From positions 124,001 to 188,000 of the forward strand of contig CAJNOL010000142.1 of assembly GCA_905250125.1 (NCBI GenBank): 64,000 nucleotides of DNA, given 5' to 3'. The DNA comes from Rotaria sordida (lineage: Eukaryota; Rotifera; Eurotatoria; Philodinida; Philodinidae). Under the pieces are notes generated by a model that was not told the DNA's origin, searched no databases, and worked only from the letters and a program-made list of their open reading frames with translations. The translations under genes were made by a program, and so were the position numbers. This document shows positions 26,263 to 37,723 of the stretch, piece after piece (within the stretch, counting starts at the first letter, position 1; every line of letters starts with the position of its first letter).

Positions 26263-28566
26263 ATTGCTTGTATTTTTAGTTTTTTGAAATTGTTTTTCTC
26301 TTTCTTCTCAAGATATAGACTAAAAGAGTGAATTCTTTTTTTACTTTTCGTTGTATCAGTTCGTATTTATTTTTTTGTCATTATTCCCAATCAAAATTTC
26401 TATTTTTTTCACATCACTTATTTTCAAATAATTCCAAGGTGCATAATGTAGTACTTTCTTTTTTTTACTTAGTGACAAAAAAATAAAACTGATCCAAAAT
26501 TGGTTTATGTAAAATAATATTTGCAAGTATAATTTTATTTAGAAAGAAAATACTTTACATTAAATATATTTAATTGAAACAAGAAAAAACCAGACTATAT
26601 CCAAGTTAATATGATCTATCGTGATTGCAATTATTCTTTCAGATATTTTAATTATATGTTATTAAATTTTATTATTCATTCTAATGATGTTTTGTTTAAT
26701 ACATTTGTAGTTTTTCATAATGAAGAAATAATTTCGTATAAAAATTCATATCATATTTACATGAAAGTAACTAATGATAGTTTACAACATTTAGAAATAG
26801 TTGATATAGATTCGAATGATAATATTTTATATAAAGACTTTCAATTTTGGACGCATATCATATGTGTGTTCAGAGAAGCGCGTGTATTCTTTGCTACGAA
26901 AATTGTTTTTTTCGCACTGAACTAGTGTAGTTAGAATTCGTGCGTAGCTGATTATCTAAAGGAGAACGTAAGGGAGAGAGAAATCTAGATTTTCTTGAAC
27001 GTTGTATAGAAGGAGAGTAAATGTTGGAGTTGAAAGGGTTACAGTCATTTGGTCGTTCCAGAAATAACATAAATTTGTTCACAATGACGACGAACAAATA
27101 ATAATTGCCAATTGTTTTGCTGTTAAATTAAAAGTTCGTTTACGTCATTCATATTTACCTGCTGTGAAGTTATATAATCTAGTTGATAAAAATAAATCAC
27201 ATTTTTTACCAATGGAATAAGACTCAAAAGAATTTGCTAAAACGTTCAATGCAAAATTAGATGGTGTTAATCAACTTGTTTCATTAGTCTGACCGTTAAC
27301 AACATCACCATCCGTTCGTAGTGATATATTTATGTTTTCTTGCTATTGATTGTACTCCTATAACATCTTCGCGTGAATAACCAGCAATTGCTGTTGTTAC
27401 TGATTCAAAACATTCAGCAAGTCAATTTTTTATTAAAAAAAGGTTCTTTTTTCAAATGCTTTTTTTGTTGTTAGACTACACAATATACTGAACGTGTTAT
27501 TCAACAATTTTCAACAAAAGAAACAGTAGCTCTTGAAATAATAGAAGATCTTCATATACTTATTGGTGAATTATTACGTGAATTTTCATCTCATAATTTT
27601 CATGTTTATCAAGTCAATTCGTTTTTTATCGAGCTGGTTGGTATTAACGATGGATCATTTGAAAAAATACGTTATAATGAATTACGAGCTATTCAACCAA
27701 CATCAAAAGGTAAGCATGATTTGTCAAAGACGAAATCAAATGAAACAATTTTTCTCTTCCTATAGAATTATATATGGTCATAATCAATTATCCGAAATTT
27801 GTTTTGTTGTTGATAAGAAACGTCATAATACTCGTTTTTCTTACTTGGGATAAACAATCGAATCAAACAAATAATACTCAACTAGGTTAAAATCAATTTT
27901 GATTTTGACTTTCTTCTTAACGTTTAATTCTCTAGAATTACAAGAATCATCTCAATCCACATAAATATCAAAATACGTCAAAAGCTCGATTTTTATTATC
28001 GAATAATATTGCTGCTATAACTTTTTATAGTGAAAAAATTCCAATCACCTTTCATATTGTACCGTATCATCATTTACTTACAATTGATAATAATATAGGC
28101 ATATGTTCAACTCGACATTTATCATTAGCCGTTGTTGTACTTGATTGATCACAAACAAAATTCTCCTATATATTTTATATCAATAATTCGATTGGCATAT
28201 ACGTCAATGGACAATCAATATTGAAAACAATGATCAAATTGAATTAATTAATTTATATAAAGCGATGTTCTGGCTATTGAAACATCAGATTCTCATGTTT
28301 GATGGGTTTATTGAGTAATCAACAAGGTTATTATTTTTTTCGACAGACTCATTATTTCGAAATATGTTTAACCAAATTCTTTATGAGCTGCTTTTTTTTT
28401 TGTTCGACACAACTCTTCTTGTTTTTGTACGAGAAACTTTTTAATTTTCACTTTGATCCAATTTTCTACAAGGAAAGGGAATGGCTTTTTAAACTTGTGC
28501 AAAACAAAATTGAGGGTGTGTATATGAGTGTCGATTTTGTGTTCACTAACACCCACATCCACACCC
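26263..28566 (+). pseudogene. Decayed, unrecognised coding remnants
   Basis: Several stretches read like exons with gene-like composition but cannot be joined. A frame at 26611-26870 has phrases such as SYHIYMKVTNDSLQHLEI. One at 27110-27220 contains LKVRLRHSYLPAVKLYNL and ends in a stop. One at 27480-27710 contains EIIEDLHILIGELLREFSSH. One near 28040-28145 contains SEKIPITFHIVPYHHLL. Stops and frame breaks separate them. I do not recognise the family. The pieces may be the 5' part of the gene whose 3' exons are seen at 28567-28920 and again at 42250-42790. Confidence 0.4.
28512..28566. repeat. Small degenerate GTGTG/CACACCC palindrome
   Basis: GAGGGTGTG is followed, after a short spacer, by AACACCCACATCCACACCC. 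It is a weak copy of the G-rich/C-rich palindromes at 41.7-47.1 kb. It sits exactly at the left edge of the segment duplicated at 42.4-43.5 kb. Confidence 0.5.
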
Positions 28567-29661
28567 TTGTCAAAATAAACTATATCAAGGAGGACATTCA
28601 TATGGAAACTGTACATTTCTATGAAGGAGAACATTTTCGAATCGATTTCGAAGTAAGCGTAAACAATTTGTATTCATTTTTGATTTTCTTCTTAAATATA
28701 GTTCAGTGGAAACTGAAACTACAAATTGTTTTCGATCGAGTACAAGGACTTTATCAATCAAAATAGGTAAGTTAAGAATTTCTTAACTTGTCTACTTATT
28801 CCTAAATGTTCGCTTTTTATAGTATCGATGTGGAATACAACATGTTAAACCTTTTAGCATAAAAATAAAACGAAAAGCAAATGATATTTTCAAAGAATTT
28901 AAGAATGAACAATAACAGTAACAACAACACAACATTCCACAAACAGGAATATATGTCAAAATTACCATCATATAAAAACAAGTTTTCTTTTCATAGTTAT
29001 TATTTCATAAAATAAATTTATCTCATCATATATTACTCAATGATGATATTTAGTCGATTTTTCTCTTTCATTTATTCAACATCAATGTTCTACGTCTTTA
29101 TTTTATATTTCTTCGATGAGCATAATCTAAGAGATAGTTGAATTTACACCTATAACAAAAATATTTCCTTTGATCTGCATTTGCAATTTCAGTTCTCCTT
29201 TACTCTTTCCTTTTCATGTGAATACTACCATTCTATAAAAATCCATTTCGTCTGAGAACACGTTTTATTTAAACAAAAATTGATAATATTTATAATATTT
29301 TTGTATGAGGAAAATATTCTTTTACATATTTAGCAATTCGACATTTCCCTATTAGACCTAAACAACGCAGTTTTTTACAATTATTTCGTGTTCTATTACT
29401 TGTAAAATGTTGGGTCACACGTTTCAGTCTTTGATAATCAACAGAAAGATATAGATTATTTGGTAAACAGGTTTTCGTATCAATAAGAAATTCTTCGATA
29501 TAATCATCATGAGCTTCAGTAAGATTAAGTTGAGAAAGATGTGGATATTCAATGATTGGCAAATACTCATTTTTATCATCTAATTTTCCACATTGCTTAT
29601 CATTTTGTGATTTTCTATTAATAAAAGTTAATTTTTTCATGAATGGAAATGATTTTGAAAT
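28567..29661. repeat. Segmental duplicate of 42427-43531
   Basis: About 1.1 kb is closely similar and co-linear with 42427-43531. It begins at TGTCAAAATAAA and ends at GAATGGAAATGATTTTGAAAT, after which the copies diverge at once. It contains a plus-strand gene fragment (AAIT-type frames near 28580-28920) and, on the minus strand, the last exon portion of an F-box gene. In this copy the plus-strand fragment carries stops absent from the other copy. Confidence 0.85.
29290..29661 (-). pseudogene. Truncated F-box gene copy (3' exon only)
   Basis: The minus-strand frame 29640-29290 ends YVKEYFPHTKIL and matches the C-terminal about 116 residues of the complete F-box gene at 43160-45148 with few changes. 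The upstream part of that exon, the middle exon and the F-box exon are missing because the duplication stops at 29661. It is a gene fragment left by segmental duplication. Confidence 0.85.
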
Positions 29662-29745
29662 AAAACATATGTTATATATTTATAAAAATAATATAGAAAT
29701 GAATACAATTATTTACCATTAGTTGTACGAGATGAGCCAAAAGTC

Positions 29746-30169
29746 AGGAAACACAATATTTTTTGATTTCGTCTCTATAGATGAATAATCAAATCTCTGA
29801 TTTATAACACATATACTAGATTGTGGTAGTCAGAGGCGTAGAATATTATCAGTCTCTTGTATAGGTCATTATGACTAAAACGGAAATTATTGTTTCCTTG
29901 TTGAATTTGATTACCACTTTTCGTCTAATGGTACCGATTTGCAGAATAAAACAATCCGATTTATTCTGCAAATCGGTTCAATCAGACAAAAAAAAGGAAA
30001 AATAAAATTTGACATAGAAAGGTCAGTTTTGCTACAGTCACAAAAGAGTATACAAGAGACTGATAATATGTTACGTCTCTGGCTACTACTACCTAACATG
30101 TGTGGTGTAAATAAGAGATTTTATTATTCATGTATAGAGACTAAATCAAAACAAATCTTGTGTTTCCCT
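29746..30169. mobile_element. Full-length hairpin MITE (about 424 bp)
   Basis: The whole element folds back. The left end AGGAAACACAA matches the right end TTGTGTTTCCCT. Outer blocks GTCTCTATAGATGAATAAT / ATTATTCATGTATAGAGAC and ATTATCAGTCTCTTGTAT / ATACAAGAGACTGATAAT pair. The centre is a perfect 18-bp stem (ACCGATTTGCAGAATAAA, 29932-29949) around a 9-nt loop. There is no open frame of note. No relation to the other foldbacks was detected by eye. Confidence 0.85.
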
Positions 30170-30508
30170 ACTTTCAACCTACTCTCTGTATATGATCGAA
30201 TTTATTTCATCATAGGAAACACTCGTTCTTTCTTATTATCATTATTCAACAAAACGATTGATCATGCCTCGTATATATTATAAAAATTTGAGGACAACAT
30301 TCAACAGACAGAACAAAAAATAAAAGCGAAAAGCATACAATTTCAGAATTGCTTTTTATTATTAATATCCTCTAAACATGAATATCTATTTTTTGATATT
30401 GCTAATATGATAATAGAAATCTTTATAGTTACTCTTCACAAAAAAAAATCAGGAAATCAAATTAATATCACGATGATAACTGAATACAAAAAGAAAAAAG
30501 AAAATTAA
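30170..30508. other. Intergenic region, no gene seen
   Basis: AT-rich spacer between the hairpin MITE and the stop codon of the GH38-like gene. It should hold that gene's 3' UTR. Confidence 0.5.
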
Positions 30509-33500
30509 CTAACTACATGATCCATCAAAAGTAATTAAAAATCGAGCTCGCCATGATTCATCACCAGGAACCAATGGATACCAATAAATATAATTAGTAT
30601 CCCAAACATTATTATGTAAATTATAAGCCATACCATCTAATGATGGTGAATTTCCTGGTGCTGGATATGGAAGAGCTGTTGGTTCTTTATTTTTTAATAT
30701 TGGACAAGCTTAAAATAAAAACAAAAAGAAATTTTTTTCTTTCAAAAGAAAAGATCTTTTTTTTTTTAAACTAACCAATTGGTGCATCATATGATTTAAC
30801 ATTAATTGTAACGAAACATTTTGAAGATAAACTTGTTTGACATGAAAATGCATCGACACCTCGTTGATAATATGAAGTATTTGTTGCTGCTTGTTGAACA
30901 TCAACTTCAGTATTATATTGAATTAATGAACATGATGGTTGCATTGGAAGTAAAAATTTAATCATTGATGCTTCAGCAAGACGTGTAGCTGTTTTATTTA
31001 AACCTAACCATTCAAGCGTAAATGTTGTTTCATCAATAAATGTATATGTTAACCATATTTCATTAAAAGCACCATATAAATTAATAGCATCAGTATCAAT
31101 ATTTAATTGAGCAAGAAAAATATTTTCATTAGTTCGAGATCGAAAAAAATTTTTCAATGTTGGTAACCAAACACGTGAAACTGGATTAGCATTTGCTGTT
31201 GAATTTGGTTTATCATAACCTAAGGATTTAAATGAAAATAAAGATCTTAATATCTTAATAAATTAAAGATTAATAATTATTTTTTTTTGCTTTCAAAATA
31301 GTAATTATACTAGAGAAGTCGATGATAATTAATTGCAATGCTCGGAAATAAAATCGTCAAAAAAATTTACAGAGAAATAAACTCTGGCCTGTGTTCAGCA
31401 CGAACGGTTTGCATGCGAAAAACCACCTAACCAGTTCAGGCAGTGTAAGATATGTGCACAAGCATTTCTTGAGGTATATAGGCAATTATAGAAACATCCT
31501 GAGGTTCGGCTAAGTTTCAGTATTTTTGAACATTGTTGTTAACTTTTCTTAGTATGTCTGCAGACCTTCAGTTTTTGAATCATGTATTCCACTGTGTGTA
31601 AATCTACCATAGTCAAGTCTGATATCCTTTCTTTTGCCTTACTTCTACTCCCTTTTATTAATTGACTGAGAATGATCGTAGTCAAGACTGAACATTCAGG
31701 TTCGCTGCATGCCTATAGTATAAATATAAATATTTAGTAGATTTTTCTAATTGTTCATGAAATGTTACGATTGTCGATCAAAACAGCCCTTCGTCTATTG
31801 ATATCATAAGGTTTAATTGATTAAACATCTATGTACTACTATAATAACGATTTTTCTCAGATCTACTTAGATACACTGATGCAAAATACAAAAATTTGAA
31901 TATCGTCTAGTAACAAAATTTCTTGTTTTGGAAGGTTAGTCACTAATTCAATATTTTTGAGCTTAGAGTGACAATTTATGTGACAATGTTCCATCATTTG
32001 CTAGGATATTTGAATGGACTAGCCGCTTTAAAAGTGGACAATTAAACATCGATGATAATCCTAGAGTCGGACGACCAATTTCTGCAACAGGCGAAATAAC
32101 TCTTGAAAGTCTACTGATCGAAGATCGTCGAATCACAATTCAGTAAATAGCAGACACTCTAGATATCTTCAATGATCAATTACAAATGACGAAAGTCTAT
32201 TCAAGATGAGTACCACATTTACTAACATCTGATGAACGAGACGATCGTTTTCAAATATGTCAAGAACTTTTGGTTCTCTATTTTATTGAAGGAGACGGCT
32301 TTCTTTTTCGAATTATACCTGGCGATGAGTCGGGGATTCATTATTATGAATCTCAATCGAAATAATCATCATGGGGCAGTGGAAACAAACAGATTCATCA
32401 CCAAAACTGAAAGAAAAAAAGTCTGCTGACAAAGTTTTATATTCATTTTTCTTGGATCATAAAGAGATAATTCTCAAACAACCTGTACCACTGAGTTTGA
32501 CAGTCACTAAAGTGTATTACGCACATCTTTTGATAAAAGAACTTCATGCCGAAATTAGAAAATAACGGTCATGATTTGAAATATGAATTGTTTCGTCATC
32601 CATCTTATCCTTCAGACCTGACTATCGATGATTATTTTCTGTTTCCAGTTTTAAAATACTAACTCAGAGGAAGGTACTACAATGATCAACGTTTGTTATG
32701 TTCATCATTACATCAGTATCTGAATTGCCTATCTGAAGATGACTTCACAGCAGCTATACAAAAGCTTCTAGAGCGTTAGCAAAAGTGTATTACGACAGAG
32801 CGACGATATATCGAAAAAGAAAACATATATTTATAATTATAACTGACTTATCTTTTTTTTAAATATAATCAGTCTCAGAACTTTTTGCACGTCCTACATA
32901 CACGAAGGTAAGTTGTAATTGTTTTAAAATTTTTCCATAATCCATATAATGCTTCCTTATGTCGAAGGCATCTGCCTACTGTAGTTTTTGCTATTTCACA
33001 ATGAATATAATTTTTATCATTTCGTAACAACTAGATAAATTCAAAATGTGGATGGCAACATTCAGTTAGATTTTATCGGCAAGATAATTTACTTGTCCAT
33101 TTGTGAATCGAAGTTTGTGAGAGATAAATAACAATCATGTTTTTGTCACAGATGCGATTGATTCTATACTAGACTAATTACCGTAGCATCCTATTGTAGC
33201 TTTCCTTACAAATGTATTTTCTATTGGAAAATATTTTAATAGAAATTTTTCTCAATTATAATTTTTGAAACTATGAAAAATAAATTTTATTCTATTTGCA
33301 ATCACATCTACATAATATTCTTATAGCTTTCAAATATTTGAAGATGAATACAAAAATTTTGAAAGAGGAGAAACTCAAAAAGGTGTTCTACTATTCAAAA
33401 TATAATAATCATAGAAATTTAATCGAAATAGTTTTCTTTTTGATAATTTAATAATGAAGGTTCATTTTAAAAAAAAAGTTATTTCTTAATGATCTATTAC

Positions 33501-36215
33501 ATTATATGATTCAAAGTGAGTTTGAAATTAAATTTAAATTATTTCCTACCTGGATTTCCATATGTATTTGATAATTTATCAAAATCAGTTTCATTATAAG
33601 TAATATAAACATAGGTTCCTAATTGAGAATTTTCATCTGTCCAATAAATTTTTTCATTTCGAGTTAAATTTGAAATTGATCCTAAATTTTTATCAAATAA
33701 AACATATAGTGGATTTGATGCATCATGAAAAAGTACAAATGTTTCTGTTGGTGAAACACTTTTAAAATTATCTAAATTAGGTTTTGTTATATTATTAAAT
33801 GCATAATTAAGTTCATCTTGTATTATATTATAAAGTGGATGATCACGAACAGCTTCTAAATATATATCAAAAAAATCTCGTTGTTCAAGCCATGCCATTC
33901 GACAATTATTATATGATTGCATTGAATTAACAACTTTTTGAAATTGTTTATTACTCCAATTGATTTGATCATATACTGATGGTAAACCCCAAGTATGTTC
34001 TACAAAGTAAATTGTAAGAAAATAAATAATCTATAGAGCAAAAGTTTTATCTTCGCTCATTTTTCGGTCACTAAAAGATAACTGATTACAGTTAGAATTA
34101 GAATTTTTCGCTATTTCCGAATATATGTTCAGAATTGCATTCTGAGATGGTAGTTGTACAGATAACTACTTTAGTCCTTTTTTTTAGAGCACGGTTTGCT
34201 CTAAAAAGCGCATTATTTACTTATATATTTTTTAAAAGCAGTTTTTGAAACAATGATTTTTCGACCAATTGCAATTTCTATAGAAACCAGTTCTTTAATA
34301 GAAATGCAGTGATAGGAGATTTTCGCTTATTGTAATATCTCGTTTTTGTATAGAATTTAGTGCTTTACAACAATATTGAATTGAAGCTATTCCCAGATAC
34401 AAACTAGGAACTGTATCAAAACACTGCTATTTTCCTTTGTACAGAGATACTTTTGGATTTTTTCACAAAATTTACTGATAGTTGTTCAATAGAATATATA
34501 AAATAAAATTTTTATTTACCAGGTATTTTAATAAGAAATCGACTAGCATTAATTAATTGATCATCATCTGTTGTACATAAATTACGTTCAAAACATGTAC
34601 TTAAAGCTCTTTGTAATGCTTGATATTGTTGTACACGTTTTGGATCTGATCCAATACCTTGTAACCATGAATCAGATATATCACCATCAAATAATTGAAG
34701 TTCATCACCTATGCCCGATATATCTTCGAGAAAATTTTGAAATGATGATGATATAATTCGAGCACCTGGATATGATTGACGAAGAATTTCATGATTTTGA
34801 CGAATTTCAGCAATTGACATTGGTGGACCTTAGTTAGCAATTTCGATAATAAAAAAAGCTTTAAAAAGAAAATTTTTCAAATTACCTTGATTATCACTAC
34901 GAAATGCAAATGCTAAACCAACACCAATTTGTGGAACAATAACAAGATCATCTAGAGATATACCACCTGGATTCGCAAATGTTGAACCAGGATTATTTGG
35001 ATAACCTAAAAATAATAATATTATGATATTTTCTTATTTACTTATTTTGCTTTTTTCTCTATTTGAATTAAATACAAACCAAATGAATGCCATGTTGCAA
35101 GTACATTTAAATCTTCACTTGTTCCCCATCGAAATACACCATTTGGTATATCAAAATCAGTTACAGCTAAGATAGAAACAAACAAATCAATATCTTTTTT
35201 TTTCTTTTTATTTCTAAATTCTATATAAAATTTCTTCATACCAGCATTAACTCCAACTGTAACCATAGGTTTATTTGAACAATATTTTGAAAAATATTGA
35301 TTTAATGATCGAATAATTGATATTGGAATTCCAGGTACATCACGTACACTAACAACACATGGAATAGGAACATTAAAACGTTTTGCTAATGAAACAGATA
35401 AATCTAATGAAAGATTTAATGCACGTTCATCCATCCATTCATATTGCATATTCATTGCACCAGCATGCCATGTTATTGAACCCATACGTATAGCTCGTTC
35501 AATTAATTCTAATTCATCATTTGATGGACATTTTAATTTTATACCAGCAAGAATAAAATTTGATGGACAATTAAAAAACATACTAAGTAACCATGGATGT
35601 GTTGTATAAATAAATGAATCATCGGGTGATATACGATGAGTTTGTTCAGCTAAAATAGCTGCACGAGGAAAATATTGATGAAAATATATATTAAGAATAT
35701 TATTTATAAAACCAGTTGTTGGAATACCATTATAACCAACATCTAAATGATTCCTTAAAAAAAGAAAAAAAAGAGTTAAAAATTTATCAAAGATGAAAAA
35801 TAATAAAAAAAACAACAGATTTTTACATATTAATAACATGTATACGTGTTATATTTGATAGAAGACGATCCCAACAAGTAAAATCTTTTGATGTTGGCCA
35901 ACAAATTGATGGTAAATCTTTTGAATATTTTATTACACCTGATAAACTAATACCATTATCACATACAAGATTTACTGAAGTATCATTAATTATATTTAAT
36001 GTTGCTGTTGCCCAAGCTAATGTTTGTCCAGTTACAATAACCAAATAACGATTTAATGAATGTGACCAATCAATATTAAAAACATATTGATTATCATTAT
36101 CTGGTATTCGCATATGATAATAACCATTTAATTGAGGTTCATTATCAACTAGAATTTTATCATCAGCTGATACTCTTAACAATGTAATAATGGTAAACAA
36201 AATACCAATAAACAT
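30509..36215 (-). CDS. Secreted GH38-like (DUF5054-type) hydrolase
   Basis: Predicted secreted protein of 836 residues. Exons: 36215-35827, 35753-35242, 35166-35080, 35005-34886, 34828-34520, 33999-33550, 31219-30776, 30708-30509; all junctions are GT-AG and in frame. A signal peptide is clear (MFIGILFTIITLLRVSADD). NHLDVGYNG at 131-139 gives the H-x-D pair (His132, Asp134) that in GH38 alpha-mannosidases binds zinc. ITWHAGAMNMQYEWMDE follows at about 230. The C-terminal half is beta-rich with several N-glycosylation sequons, as in proteins with GH38-like or DUF5054 architecture. The substrate cannot be named. Intron 6 (33549-31220) is 2.3 kb and contains a dead mariner. No close vertebrate counterpart is known to me, so lateral gain is possible but unproven. 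Confidence 0.75.
32001..32840 (+). mobile_element. Inactivated mariner-type transposase remnant
   Basis: Lies inside intron 6 of the GH38-like gene, antisense to it. Broken frames read WTSRFKSGQLNIDDNPRVGR (paired-type DNA-binding end of mariner transposases), GDES around the first catalytic Asp, VLYSFFLDHKEIILKQPVPL, and HPSYPSDLTIDDYFLF around the third catalytic Asp. In-frame stops and shifts interrupt it and the central catalytic Asp region was not found. Terminal repeats were not found. Confidence 0.8.
34055..34500. repeat. Dispersed repeat in intron 5 of the GH38-like gene
   Basis: Partner of the repeat at 13415-13905, sharing CGGTCACT..GATTA..AATATATGTTC and GAATTGAAGCT..ACAAACTAGGAACT blocks in the same order. 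An additional block is in inverted orientation. An internal AGAGCA/TGCTCT hairpin lies near 34185-34205. Confidence 0.55.
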
Positions 36216-37345
36216 CTTTAAAAAAAAAAAGATATATATATATAAAAGATAGTTCTATTAAATTTTATTGTACATTAAAAAAAAAACAATGAAAAGAGAA
36301 ATTGTACTCAATATTCATTTTTTTAAAATAAGATATATAAGACAAAATCTTCGAGGTTCTGAAAGTAGATAAACAAAGATAAAAAAAAAGAAGTATGTAA
36401 TGATATGGTTTTTTTTTCTAACCAAAAAAAATTCTATTGGAGATTCATATTTGTGCAATAAAAGAAGATATAGCAAAAACAATGTACATCATCATCTATC
36501 ACAAAGAAGCATTCAAATGACTTGTCAAATAATCTATTGAAAATTATAATATGAAATATGGACCATGTCATTAGGTAAAAAAAAAAAACAATTGAATTTT
36601 TTTTATTCAGAAATCATTTTCTTATTGGATCATATTTTACATTTGTCTTTCAATAATTATTCATTATTTTTACTTTCGATAATCAAAAATTATTAATAAT
36701 TTATATACGAAAATTTTTAGTAGGTAATATTAAGCTTAATCTTTTTGTCTATTCTTTCCCATTGATCCAAACACATTCCTTTTTTTTTCTCTTCTTATTT
36801 CCTGTGTGATATATTCGTTTACTCAAATAAAACAGGAACAAACATTATTGTTTATGTTAATTTAAAGAAAATGAAGTATGTGACAATATGTATATATGAA
36901 CTTGACACTTTTCGGAACATGTATAGAGTAATATGATTAATGTTATTAAAAATATGCTTGATAAAAATATGAATGAACATAAAATTTTAAAAAGAAACTT
37001 CATTCTATGAATAAGTCCTGTCAATTGACCAACTTTAAATACAATAAATTTCCTTACAAATATTATAACAAAAAAAAACTATTTAAGCCGCGTCTGTATG
37101 ACTAGACAATGCTTGAGTATAGTCATCAAATGAATAAAAACAAAAGCATGCTGTTATTAGAAAAAAAAAAGCAGATTAATCGATTATATCTTGCAAACAA
37201 AACACACCATGCAATTCAATTTATTTTGTTTTTTCATACATCAATGAAATTTATCTATAAAAACGGAAATTTCACGTGAGAAAAAAAAATGTCCTATTCG
37301 TGAAGATAAAAAAAAAGAGAAAGTAAATATTTGATTATGATTTTG
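36216..37345. other. Intergenic region, no gene seen
   Basis: Upstream region of the GH38-like gene and 3' flank of HSBP1. AT-rich with poly-A runs; no gene is supported. Confidence 0.55.
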
Positions 37346-37723
37346 TTATTGTTGTATTATTGTTCCTGTTATTGATTGTGATGATCCTGTTGTTGTTGAT
37401 TCTTCCGATGGTAAATGTGAAATAATATCACCAAGATTTGATTCAAGTGTATCAATTTTTCTACCTAATTCATTCATACGATTCATAACTTGATCACTTG
37501 CAGCAAGAAATCTTTCTTCCATTTGACGAAAAATTGTATTAACCTATTTCAAATTATTAATTAATAAATAATAAAAAGTACAAATTTAAAAAAAAAAAAA
37601 ACTTACATAAGCTGTTAAATCATTAATATTATTTAGATCAGAAGGTAATGATGATACTGTATTTGTACCATTAACATGATTTGCTGTTGAAGATGATGAT
37701 GACAGTGTTCGTGTATCGGTCAT
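37346..37723 (-). CDS. HSBP1: Heat shock factor-binding protein 1
   Basis: Small coiled-coil protein that in animals binds the trimerisation region of HSF1 and dampens the heat-shock response. Two exons, 37723-37607 and 37543-37346, give 104 residues. DLTAYVNTIFRQMEERFLAA then SDQVMNRMNELGRKIDTLES closely follow the family core (about residues 34-80), with the heptad pattern of hydrophobic residues kept. The N-terminal Ser-rich segment (LSSSSSTANHVNG) and Ser/Thr/Gln tail are longer than in vertebrates (about 76 residues). The exon break falls in the coiled-coil start after a complete codon (phase 0). Confidence 0.92.
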
